From: Luminiphilus sp.
Lineage (GTDB): Bacteria > Pseudomonadota > Gammaproteobacteria > Pseudomonadales > Halieaceae
Assembly: GCA_022425845.1 (NCBI GenBank)
Contig: JAKMEU010000385.1
Coordinates: 1 to 8,216 of the forward strand
Length of the DNA: 8,216 bases
Direction of reading: 5' to 3'
The notes below the pieces were generated by a model. That model was not told where the DNA came from, ran no database searches, and saw only the letters and a list, made by a program, of their open reading frames with translations. The translations under genes were made by a program, and so were the position numbers. Below, in pieces: positions 1 to 6,450 of this stretch. Positions within the stretch are counted from its first letter, which is position 1, and each line of letters opens with the position of its first letter.

Positions 1-410
1 AGGCTGGACTCGCACGACCCAAAGTCAAGGCTGCAGATTTTCATGGAAAAGACGCCTATGTAGCGCAGCGGGAACTGAGTGAGCAGGTCGCTTATCTCTG
101 CACTTTTGTGCTCGAGGACACGACTGACCGCGATGGTGTGGAGCGTTTTCCTGTAGGGCAGTGGCCGCTACTGGACCCCGAGTCCCATGAGGTCATTATT
201 GATAGCCACGGGCGTCGTTCTTACACGACCAGTGTGGCTTTTGGACCGTCATTGGGCCAGAACATTGCCATGGGGTATCTGCCGGCAGATCGGGCCAAGG
301 AGGGCGAGTCCGTCTTGATGGAATACTTTGGCGACTTCTTCCCAGCCAAAATTGTCGCTGTGGGTTACAGGGCTCTGCTGGATCCCGAGAACAGTCGGGT
401 AAAAACCTGA
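1..410 (+). CDS. GcvT/dimethylglycine dehydrogenase-like protein, C-terminal part
   Basis: This is the 3' end of a gene entering from the left edge; the frame is open from base 3 and ends with TGA at 408-410, giving about 135 visible residues. The sequence fits the C-terminal barrel of the aminomethyltransferase (GcvT) family: an early DFHGKDA segment (family pattern F-x-G-K-x-A), then SVAFGPSLGQNIAMGYLP, and a terminal LLDPENSR motif. That ending is typical of dimethylglycine/sarcosine dehydrogenase-type proteins, in which an N-terminal FAD oxidase is fused to a folate-binding GcvT half. Such enzymes demethylate N-methylated glycines and pass the one-carbon unit to tetrahydrofolate. The FAD domain lies outside the window, so a stand-alone GcvT-like enzyme is not excluded. 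It has no evident functional link to the oxidase genes. A GTG at 108 is in frame but sits inside the conserved domain and is not the start. Confidence 0.8.
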   Translation, partial: AGLARPKVKAADFHGKDAYVAQRELSEQVAYLCTFVLEDTTDRDGVERFPVGQWPLLDPESHEVIIDSHGRRSYTTSVAFGPSLGQNIAMGYLPADRAKEGESVLMEYFGDFFPAKIVAVGYRALLDPENSRVKT

Positions 411-423
411 GCCGGCAAAGGAA

Positions 424-464
424 CCCGGGCAGAGATTGCGGATTTACATCAGCGCGCGCCCGGG
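424..464 (+). terminator. possible weak terminator after the GcvT-like gene
   Basis: A perfect 7-nt inverted repeat, cccgggc at 424-430 and gcccggg at 458-464, lies just after the stop codon of the GcvT-like gene. The loop is long (27 nt) and what follows, cttattaaatctt, is only mildly T-rich. It could be an inefficient intrinsic terminator; the position supports this more than the shape does. Confidence 0.25.
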
Positions 465-504
465 CTTATTAAATCTTGGCTCTTTTGGCAGGGCCCAATT
501 TTTA

Positions 505-528
505 GTCAGCCTTGACGCTGCGGCTGAC
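505..528. repeat. dyad overlapping a candidate sco promoter
   Basis: The arms gtcagcc (505-511) and ggctgac (522-528) are perfect inverted repeats separated by 10 nt. The candidate -35 hexamer TTGACG (512-517) lies in the spacer. The 17-nt spacing between arm centres and its placement on a promoter suggest an operator for a dimeric regulator. It could instead be a small hairpin; neither side carries the T-run expected for a terminator. The sequence does not identify the regulator. Confidence 0.35.
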
Positions 529-541
529 CCATTGACACAAT
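512..541 (+). promoter_or_regulatory. candidate sigma-70 promoter of sco
   Basis: TTGACG (512-517) and CACAAT (536-541) are spaced 18 nt apart and match the sigma-70 consensus at 5/6 and 4/6 positions. An overlapping alternative uses the perfect TTGACA at 532-537 with the poorer CTTAAC at 554-559 (16-nt spacer). Both would give a short leader before the sco start at 577. Confidence 0.35.
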
Positions 542-576
542 GCTTCAGTCGACCTTAACCCGGTGTCCCTGCTGTT

Positions 577-1263
577 TTGAAGATCACTAAAAGCCAGTTC
601 ACCTTTAGCATACTTCTGTCAGCGGCCATCGTCGGTGTGGTCCTCGCGGGCTCGGGTTATTGGGTGCAGTGGCAGGCTCGCAGTGGCGGGTACGGCGATG
701 GAACCGAGATCCCTGCGCTGGTAACGCTCCCCGAACCTCGCCCCCTCGCAAAATTTACGCTGGTGGATGATGCCAAGCACATATTCGATATTCAGTCCCT
801 AGAGTCGCGCTGGTCATTTATTTTCTTTGGCTTCATGTATTGCCCGGATATCTGCCCTACCACCTTACAGGATCTCAGTTATGTGAAGCGGGAAATCCTT
901 GCCAGAGGTATTCCCGAGCAGGCCATTCAATTTGTGTTTATCTCGGTTGATCCCGCGAGGGACAAGAGCGAGCAAATTGACAAGTATGTCAGCTACTTTG
1001 ACGCTGGGTTTGAAGGGGCTACCGGCTCAATAGGGCAGTTGAACAATTTGACGCGTCAATTGGGTGCGCCTTTTATGGCAGGCGCGAATGCAGGGGATGA
1101 TGTCTATGAAGTGGCTCATTCAAGCGCGGTGTACCTGATTGACCCCAGCCAGCGTTTCGCTGGCCTGATCAGTTCACCGTTTGTCGCTGAGGATGTGGCC
1201 GAGCAATTTGCTGACCTCTACCGGGCCTCTCAGGCGGCGGCTCGGGACGATCAATCCGGTTAG
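577..1263 (+). CDS. sco: SCO1/SenC-type copper chaperone for cytochrome c oxidase
   Basis: This 228-residue protein is a membrane-anchored thioredoxin-fold protein of the SCO1/SenC family, which delivers copper to, or reduces, the CuA site of oxidase subunit II on the periplasmic side. An N-terminal hydrophobic segment at about residues 9-30 acts as signal anchor. The copper motif CPDIC places cysteines at 89 and 93, and the third ligand, His181, sits in EVAHSSAVYLID. The family segment SVDPARD is at 124-130. The chosen start is TTG at 577: the frame has a stop at 556-558, no ATG or GTG lies between, and the next candidate (GTG at 637) would cut the membrane anchor. There is no good Shine-Dalgarno sequence. 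The gene converges on the oxidase operon whose subunit II carries the CuA ligands, which supports a role in assembling that enzyme. The family assignment is secure; the exact start is less so. Confidence 0.95.
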   Translation: MKITKSQFTFSILLSAAIVGVVLAGSGYWVQWQARSGGYGDGTEIPALVTLPEPRPLAKFTLVDDAKHIFDIQSLESRWSFIFFGFMYCPDICPTTLQDLSYVKREILARGIPEQAIQFVFISVDPARDKSEQIDKYVSYFDAGFEGATGSIGQLNNLTRQLGAPFMAGANAGDDVYEVAHSSAVYLIDPSQRFAGLISSPFVAEDVAEQFADLYRASQAAARDDQSG

Positions 1264-1267
1264 ATAC

Positions 1268-1426
1268 TCAGCCTGACTTTTCCGCGTGCACCCCATCTAC
1301 TCGATCGGGCACTGTTTTACTGTGATCTACCAGTACAAAAGCAAACACATACATCAACACAGTTAATAACAGCATGATGCAGGCATGCGGAATATAGTTT
1401 GTTCCAGATTCTTTTTCACCGCTCAT
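1268..1426 (-). CDS. small single-helix membrane protein at the end of the oxidase operon
   Basis: An ATG at 1424-1426 opens a 52-codon frame ending with TGA at 1268-1270. The product begins MSGEKESGTNYIPHAC and has one strong hydrophobic segment at about residues 16-33, followed by a short polar tail rich in charged residues (DHSKTVPDRVDG). A modest purine-rich site (taggtag) lies about 8-14 nt upstream of the ATG. It follows the subunit IV gene by 47 nt on the same strand and stops 4 nt short of the convergent sco stop codon. I do not recognise a named family. Size, topology and position resemble the small accessory subunits of heme-copper oxidases such as subunit IIa or CcoQ-like peptides, but that is inference from context. 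A chance frame is possible; the clean start, hydrophobic helix and tight fit argue against it. Confidence 0.6.
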   Translation of the reverse strand: MSGEKESGTNYIPHACIMLLLTVLMYVFAFVLVDHSKTVPDRVDGVHAEKSG

Positions 1427-1473
1427 TGTTTTCTACCTAAACGCTTAATCGAAAGTGACTGTTCGGCCCGACA

Positions 1474-1863
1474 TCAATGTGCCGGTGGCGGGGCGGGGCC
1501 GGTTTGCACCAGTTCCTGTAAAAAGTAGATAGCCCGGTTAAAAAACGTCCAGTCAGCTTCAAGAGAGCCGATCGCTACCAGAGTTAACAGTAGTATTGGC
1601 GGTAGCAATATAAAGTAAACCATGGCGAGGCGTTCCCAGACCATGTGCATGAATACGGCAACAATCAATCCTGCCTTTAACACCATAAAGAGTAGTATCA
1701 AAAACCAGCGCATATACCCCTGAATTTGATAGTAGTCCACGGCATAGGACATGGCACTGAGCACAAAGAGCAGAATCCATATCTTGAAATAAATCCCCAG
1801 CGGATGCTGGATAACTTCTTCCTCTTTAACGACGGGTTGGTGTCCGTCAGCTGCGTGTTCCAT
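1474..1863 (-). CDS. cytochrome c oxidase subunit IV (prokaryotic COX4 family)
   Basis: This 129-residue protein has three predicted membrane helices at about 24-42, 51-72 and 80-99, the layout and size of the prokaryotic subunit IV family (CtaF/CyoD-like). The segment FMHMVWERL at 71-79, joining helices 2 and 3, is characteristic. The N-terminus is polar and acidic; the C-terminus ends in a proline-rich PAPPPAH. Subunit IV is an accessory integral membrane subunit that stabilises the oxidase and has no redox cofactor. Its ATG is 9 nt after the stop codon of the upstream subunit III gene, and its ribosome binding site (aagggg) overlaps that stop, pointing to translational coupling. Confidence 0.9.
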   Translation of the reverse strand: MEHAADGHQPVVKEEEVIQHPLGIYFKIWILLFVLSAMSYAVDYYQIQGYMRWFLILLFMVLKAGLIVAVFMHMVWERLAMVYFILLPPILLLTLVAIGSLEADWTFFNRAIYFLQELVQTGPAPPPAH

Positions 1864-1872
1864 AACTACCCC

Positions 1873-2592
1873 TTACCAAAGATAGAAGAATGCAAAAATG
1901 AATACCCAGACGAGATCAACGAAGTGCCAGTACAGGCCCATAATCTCGATCTCCTCATAGTTACCGCCACGTTTTGTAAACCAACCGGGTTTCTGCTCAT
2001 CGAGGTGACCCTTGGATACTTTGTAGGCCATGATGAATAAGAAGATCACACCGATGGTGACGTGGGTACCGTGGAAACCTGTCACCATAAAGAACACTGA
2101 GCCAAACTGGGCAGCTCCCATGGGGTTACCCCAAGGTCTGACGCCCTCATCCATAATCAGCTTGCTCCACTCAAATACCTGCATGCCGACAAAGGTTGCA
2201 CCCAAAATAGCGGTAACAATAAGTAGCCAGAACGTTGTTCGCTTGTCTTTTCGATAGCCAAAGTTAACGGCGAGGGCCATGGTTCCACTGCTGGTAATCA
2301 GTACAAAAGTCATGATGGCGATAAGGATGAGAGGTATGGGTGCGCCGCCAAAGCTGAGCGCGAACACCTCACTGGAACTGGGCCACGGATCCAGCGTTGA
2401 CATTCTTACAGTCATATAAGAGGCGAGGAAACAGCCGAAGATAAAGGTATCGCTGACGAGAAAGATCCACATCATGGCCTTTCCCCAGGGTACATTCTTA
2501 AAGGCCCGCTGGTCAGAAGACCAGTCGTCGATGACACCTTCCAGGCCGGGCTTCAATTCCAGTGAATCGGTGGCAACATTTTGTGCAGACAT
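1873..2592 (-). CDS. coxC: cytochrome c oxidase subunit III, canonical copy
   Basis: This 239-residue protein is a heme-copper oxidase subunit III with five predicted helices at about 40-61, 85-109, 119-139, 163-190 and 215-238, as in short bacterial forms like Bacillus CtaE rather than the seven-helix type. Signature segments are GFHGTHVTIG at 172-181 and YWHFVDLVWVF at 221-231. The position that in most homologues carries a membrane glutamate in helix 1 appears as aspartate (VSDTF, Asp48). Subunit III has no metal; it stabilises the catalytic core and helps sustain proton uptake through the D channel. The ATG lies 15 nt after the stop of the other subunit III gene with a good aagggag site. 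It is the more conserved of the two tandem copies. Confidence 0.93.
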   Translation of the reverse strand: MSAQNVATDSLELKPGLEGVIDDWSSDQRAFKNVPWGKAMMWIFLVSDTFIFGCFLASYMTVRMSTLDPWPSSSEVFALSFGGAPIPLILIAIMTFVLITSSGTMALAVNFGYRKDKRTTFWLLIVTAILGATFVGMQVFEWSKLIMDEGVRPWGNPMGAAQFGSVFFMVTGFHGTHVTIGVIFLFIMAYKVSKGHLDEQKPGWFTKRGGNYEEIEIMGLYWHFVDLVWVFIFAFFYLW

Positions 2593-2607
2593 TACTGGTC
2601 TCCCTTA

Positions 2608-3267
2608 CTAGATTACACCGCATATCCGCAGCAGAATTTCAAAGTTATTGCCGCTGAAAAGAAGGCCGAACAGCAACAGCCAAACCCCCAGCAAGTAGTG
2701 CCAGTACAGAGCACAGTTGGATAAATTGGTCTCCAGCCGTCGAACGTCACCCGGGCTAAACGCCCGACTCATGACGCGACCCAGCGCGATCAGTCCTCCC
2801 GCCATGTGCAGGCCATGAATGCCGGTGATCATAAAAAAGAAACCTACGGATGGATTGCTGAAATCTCCAAGCACCATCGTCGTAAGTTGCTGCCATGCAG
2901 CCCACTGCCCGACCAGAAACAGAATAGTCAGTACCCCCGCGCCAACCAGCGCATACCTGACCCAAGCTGCACGACCTGCGCGGGCAGCCATGAGTGCCAG
3001 CTGCAAGCAAAGACTACTGAGCAACAGTACGCCCGTGTTAGCCCAGAGTAGATTTATTTGCGGAGTAGGGCGCCAGTCCTGATAGAGCATGCGCCCTCCG
3101 TAGGCGACGATCATCAGGAGGAAAAAGACACTGACGACACCCAGCAAGAACTTTAACGCCGACCGTCGTGAGTTTGATGCAATTTCCGCACCGGACAGAG
3201 CCGGGGCCGAGGGCCCCGTATCGGCTATCCAGGGTGTTTCAGCAAAAATTCCTGTACGAGTACTCAT
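2608..3267 (-). CDS. second, diverged subunit III-family protein
   Basis: This 219-residue protein also belongs to the heme-copper oxidase subunit III family. It has five predicted helices at about 39-58, 72-95, 103-124, 141-163 and 185-205, with the family segments GIHGLHMAGG at 149-158 and YWHYLLGVW at 188-196. It differs from its neighbour at key places: the acidic residue expected in helix 1 is missing (FLLGVVSVFF), and the usual HFVD near the last helix is HYLL. It is a full-length copy rather than half of a split gene, since both tandem proteins carry all five helices and both motifs. The start is well supported: the site GAGGAG (3274-3279) overlaps the coxA stop codon (3278-3280), so translation is probably coupled to coxA. 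Its role is likely structural. Annotation pipelines may call it cytochrome c oxidase subunit 3 or a NorE-like protein. Confidence 0.88.
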   Translation of the reverse strand: MSTRTGIFAETPWIADTGPSAPALSGAEIASNSRRSALKFLLGVVSVFFLLMIVAYGGRMLYQDWRPTPQINLLWANTGVLLLSSLCLQLALMAARAGRAAWVRYALVGAGVLTILFLVGQWAAWQQLTTMVLGDFSNPSVGFFFMITGIHGLHMAGGLIALGRVMSRAFSPGDVRRLETNLSNCALYWHYLLGVWLLLFGLLFSGNNFEILLRICGVI

Positions 3268-3277
3268 AGCTCTCTCC

Positions 3278-5038
3278 TCAGGCCGTCATAGAGCGTGGTG
3301 GTACATTTTGAGGGACGAAATCATCCTCATGGCCCGGAACGCTGTAATCGTAGGCCCAACGGTAGACACAGGGCAGATCTTTACCAAAGTTACCGTGCTG
3401 TGGTGGCGTGTGCTCGGTCTGCCATTCGAGCGTTGTGGCATTCCAGGGATTACCCGGTGCTTTTTCACCCTTGAAAGCGCTCCAGATCAAATTGAACAGG
3501 AATACCAGCTGAGCAAAGCCCACGACCAGCGCCGCGATGGTGATACTGGCGTTCACGGCGTGTGCTGATTCAGGAAGGAAGGTTGTCCCGGTGATTTCGA
3601 AGTAACGTCGGGGAACACCCATGATGCCCAGATAGTGCATGGGCAGAAAGACCAGATAGGACCCGACGAAGGTGGTCCAAAAATGAAACTTGGCCATCCC
3701 TTCGTGGTACCAGCGACCGGAGATCTTGGGGTACCAATGATAAATCGCACCACAGACCACCATCACCGGTGCCACGGCCATGACCATATGGAAGTGTGCG
3801 ACCACAAACAGGGTGTCTGACAACGGCATACTGACCGTTGAGTTACCCAGGAATAAGCCGGTCATACCGCCGTTGACGAAGAACAACAGGAAGGCAATCG
3901 CAAACAGCATCGGTGTGGTCAGGTGGATATTACCCTGCCAGAGTGTGAGCACCCAGTTGTAGACCTTGAGGGCCGTTGGGATGGCAACAATCAGGGTGGT
4001 GGTAGCGAAGAAGAACCCAAAGTAGGGGTTCATACCACTGACATACATATGGTGCGCCCAGACCACAAAGCTCAACGCTCCGATAATGACAATAGCCCAA
4101 ACCATCATTCGGTAGCCGAAGATGTTTTTTCGGGCGTGAACACTGATTAAATCAGAGACGATGCCAAAGGCGGGAAGCGCAACGATGTAAACCTCGGGGT
4201 GGCCAAAGAACCAGAATAGATGCTGAAACAGCAGTGGATTTCCGCCAACGTGCTCGGCCTCGCTGCCCATGGAAACAATAGCAGGCATGAAGAAGCTGGT
4301 GCCTAGCAGGACGTCAAGGGACATCATAATGGCACTGACAAAAAGTGCTGGGAACGCAAACAGTGCGAGTACTGTGGCAGTGAAGATTCCCCAGATGGTG
4401 AGCGGCATTCGCATCAGGCTCATGCCCCGAGTGCGGGCCTGGAGGACGGTCACCACGTAGTTCAGGCCACCCATCGTAAAGCCGATAATAAACACGGCAA
4501 GCGATGCCAGCATCAGCAGGATGCCCGCCTGTGATCCCGGTGTCCCGGGTAGGATCGCCTGGGGTGGATACAGCGTCCACCCCGCACCTGTGGAGCCGCC
4601 TCCCACGAAAAAGCTGGCCGTCAGCAGCAGCACGGCAGTGAAGTACACCCAGAAACTGACCATGTTCAGCCAGGGAAACACCATGTCACGTGCCCCAACC
4701 ATTAGAGGGATGAGGTAGTTGCCAAAGCCACCCAGAAAGAGGGCGGTTAGCAGGTAAACCACCATAATCATGCCGTGCATGGTGACGGCCTGAAGGTAGT
4801 AGGCGGGATCAATAAATGAGAATGTGTTGGGCCAAGCAAGTTGTAGGCGCATAAACCAGGACAGGACCAATGCGACCAGGCCTATCGCCAATGCCGTCGC
4901 GGCATATTGAATGGCAATGACCTTGGCATCCTGGCAAAACACATATTTGCCCAGCCATGTTTTGGGGTGGTAGAGCTCCATTTCCCCCATTTCGGCTGGC
5001 CGTACAAATGAGCTTTCGTCGTGTGCAGTGTGTTCCAT
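3278..5038 (-). CDS. coxA: cytochrome c oxidase subunit I (A1-type heme-copper oxidase)
   Basis: This 586-residue protein is the catalytic subunit that reduces O2 to water and pumps protons across the inner membrane. Visible ligands are His88 and His417 for low-spin heme a, His415 for heme a3, and His280, His329 and His330 for CuB; Tyr284 is the residue expected to cross-link to His280. The motif GHPEVY at 279-284 contains Glu282, which marks the A1 subtype. D-channel residues Asn107, Asp118 and Asn125 and K-channel Thr355 and Lys358 are all present, as is the Arg477-Arg478 pair near the heme propionates. There are about twelve helices and a soluble C-terminal tail with NPWNATTLEW; no subunit III domain is fused to it. 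It starts 42 nt after coxB, with a weak cgagaga site. Unusual local substitutions are Trp123 and Met126 in FPWLNM, where FPRxNN is common. Confidence 0.98.
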   Translation of the reverse strand: MEHTAHDESSFVRPAEMGEMELYHPKTWLGKYVFCQDAKVIAIQYAATALAIGLVALVLSWFMRLQLAWPNTFSFIDPAYYLQAVTMHGMIMVVYLLTALFLGGFGNYLIPLMVGARDMVFPWLNMVSFWVYFTAVLLLTASFFVGGGSTGAGWTLYPPQAILPGTPGSQAGILLMLASLAVFIIGFTMGGLNYVVTVLQARTRGMSLMRMPLTIWGIFTATVLALFAFPALFVSAIMMSLDVLLGTSFFMPAIVSMGSEAEHVGGNPLLFQHLFWFFGHPEVYIVALPAFGIVSDLISVHARKNIFGYRMMVWAIVIIGALSFVVWAHHMYVSGMNPYFGFFFATTTLIVAIPTALKVYNWVLTLWQGNIHLTTPMLFAIAFLLFFVNGGMTGLFLGNSTVSMPLSDTLFVVAHFHMVMAVAPVMVVCGAIYHWYPKISGRWYHEGMAKFHFWTTFVGSYLVFLPMHYLGIMGVPRRYFEITGTTFLPESAHAVNASITIAALVVGFAQLVFLFNLIWSAFKGEKAPGNPWNATTLEWQTEHTPPQHGNFGKDLPCVYRWAYDYSVPGHEDDFVPQNVPPRSMTA

Positions 5039-5080
5039 GATTTTCTCTCGGTTTGTCTGCTGTAAGGGCTTTGCCGTGGG

Positions 5081-6436
5081 TTACAGGGTGTTGATGTAGG
5101 CAACCATGTTGTTGACTGCCTCATCATCTACCAGTGTGTTTGAAAGAAGCCCCATTTGAAGCCCGTAGAGGTCGTCGTCGTGCCGCCCTCGTATACCTGC
5201 TCGGAAATTGTGCAACTGCTCAGCCATGTACCAGTCATCAAGGTCAGTGAGTGCCGGGGCATTCACTGTCCATACACCGCGACCGTCGTCGCCGTGACAC
5301 TGGGCACAGGTGGATTTGTACAGTGCCGCAGATTTTCCGGGATCACCGGCGATTGTCTGTGCAAGTTCGGCACCCGGCAGGGTATTGATGTAGGCCACCA
5401 CATTTTCAATGGCGCTGGCATCTGCCAATGTCATGGCCATAGGTGCCATGGTGCGACCCCAGACATCATCTTCATGGGTGCCCCTGACTCCGCGTTTAAA
5501 GTGGCGCAGCTGCCGCTTCATGTACTCTGAATCCATGCCGGCTAGGCGCGGCGCATGCATGGCTGCATTGCCTTCGCCGTCTGCGCCGTGGCAGGAACTG
5601 CACAGGGCGTAGCCCGTTTGTCCTGCCAGTAAATCAGTAGACAGCGCTGACTGGGTATCGGCAAAAGTGGGTTGGTCGGCGGTCCAGCGGGCGTAGGTCT
5701 CGGCGTCGTCGACCACAACCCGGCCGCGCATAGCGTAGTGGCCAACACCACAGAGTTCCTCGCAGAGCAGGTCATAGCTACCCACTTTGTTGGGCTCCGC
5801 CCAAATATAGGATACCTGCCCGGGCACGAAGTCCATTTTCACCCTGAACTGGGGCACGGTAAAGTTGTGCAGCACATCGGTAGAGCGCAGCAGAAAGGTA
5901 ACGGGTTGGTCGACCTCAAGGTGCAGCACTGGATCGTAGATAATAATGTCATCCCTGCCGAAGGGGTCCGTGGGATCGATACCCAATGGGTTGTCAGCGG
6001 TAGTATGACTGACGTCAACGGCACCGAGCTCGCCATCAGCGCCGGGAAGTCGATAGGACCAGTTCCACTGCCGGGCCAGAACTTCAATCTCCATGGCGTC
6101 GTCGGGTGGTGTCACCACTTCCGCCCAGATAAACAGGCCCGGGGCCAGCATCGCGGCTATGCCTACTGTGGTGAGACCGGTTAACCAGCTCTCAAGCTTT
6201 ACGCTTTCGGGCTCGTATTTGGCGCGGCGGCCTTCTTTATTACGGAATTTGATCACGCAGTACACGATGAACACATTCACCGCTACGAAACCAATGCCCG
6301 TGACGATGAAGGTCAATGTCACCGTGTCATCCATTGCACTCCAGTTGGACGCAATGGGTGTGAAATACCAGGGACTTAAAAAATGAAACAGGACCGTCCC
6401 GAGAACCAGGACAAGCAGAACAATCGCAATTGACAT
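5081..6436 (-). CDS. coxB: cytochrome c oxidase subunit II with CuA domain and two fused cytochrome c modules
   Basis: This 451-residue protein receives electrons and passes them to CoxA. Three hydrophobic segments (about 3-20, 41-62, 87-106) precede a periplasmic cupredoxin domain; the first may be a cleaved signal peptide, but no lipobox cysteine is seen. CuA ligands are His190, Cys225, Glu227 (backbone), Cys229, His233 and Met236 in CEELCGVGHYAM, and the aromatic entry residues are in RQWNWSY. Two class I cytochrome c modules follow, with heme sites CSSCH (279-283) and CAQCH (377-381) and likely axial methionines Met330 and Met428, each 51 residues after its first heme cysteine. The modules resemble each other (AGMDSEYMKRQL versus TDLDDWYMAEQL), suggesting tandem duplication. 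Usual caa3 subunit II has one cytochrome domain, so this is a diheme version. The ATG is preceded by agagg at a 6-nt spacing and is the first gene of the operon. Confidence 0.97.
   Translation of the reverse strand: MSIAIVLLVLVLGTVLFHFLSPWYFTPIASNWSAMDDTVTLTFIVTGIGFVAVNVFIVYCVIKFRNKEGRRAKYEPESVKLESWLTGLTTVGIAAMLAPGLFIWAEVVTPPDDAMEIEVLARQWNWSYRLPGADGELGAVDVSHTTADNPLGIDPTDPFGRDDIIIYDPVLHLEVDQPVTFLLRSTDVLHNFTVPQFRVKMDFVPGQVSYIWAEPNKVGSYDLLCEELCGVGHYAMRGRVVVDDAETYARWTADQPTFADTQSALSTDLLAGQTGYALCSSCHGADGEGNAAMHAPRLAGMDSEYMKRQLRHFKRGVRGTHEDDVWGRTMAPMAMTLADASAIENVVAYINTLPGAELAQTIAGDPGKSAALYKSTCAQCHGDDGRGVWTVNAPALTDLDDWYMAEQLHNFRAGIRGRHDDDLYGLQMGLLSNTLVDDEAVNNMVAYINTL
5084..5400. repeat. DNA-level trace of the cytochrome c module duplication in coxB
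   Basis: The 23-nt stretches at 5084-5106 and 5378-5400 match at 21 of 23 positions and are exactly 294 nt (98 codons) apart. They encode the VAYINTL ending of each cytochrome c module. The same 98-residue offset separates the two heme sites and the two axial methionines. It marks a tandem domain duplication and not a mobile repeat. Confidence 0.7.
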
Positions 6437-6450
6437 AAACAGCCTCTATC

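Noticed and set aside
1726..2257. Plus-strand frames of 104 and 75 codons opposite the subunit III and IV genes
   Set aside because: Antisense shadows; the minus-strand frames carry the oxidase motifs.
2756..3082. Several overlapping frames of 81-87 codons on both strands within the second subunit III gene
   Set aside because: They are out-of-frame shadows of a gene with clear family motifs; they show no hydrophobic or domain pattern of their own.
1873..3267. A single subunit III gene split by a frameshift or early stop
   Set aside because: Each protein has its own start, ribosome binding site, five helices and both family motifs, so they are two paralogous genes.
5672..6184. A 170-codon plus-strand frame antisense to coxB
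   Set aside because: It lies wholly opposite the CuA domain, has no recognisable domain or ribosome binding site, and is best explained by codon bias on the opposite strand.
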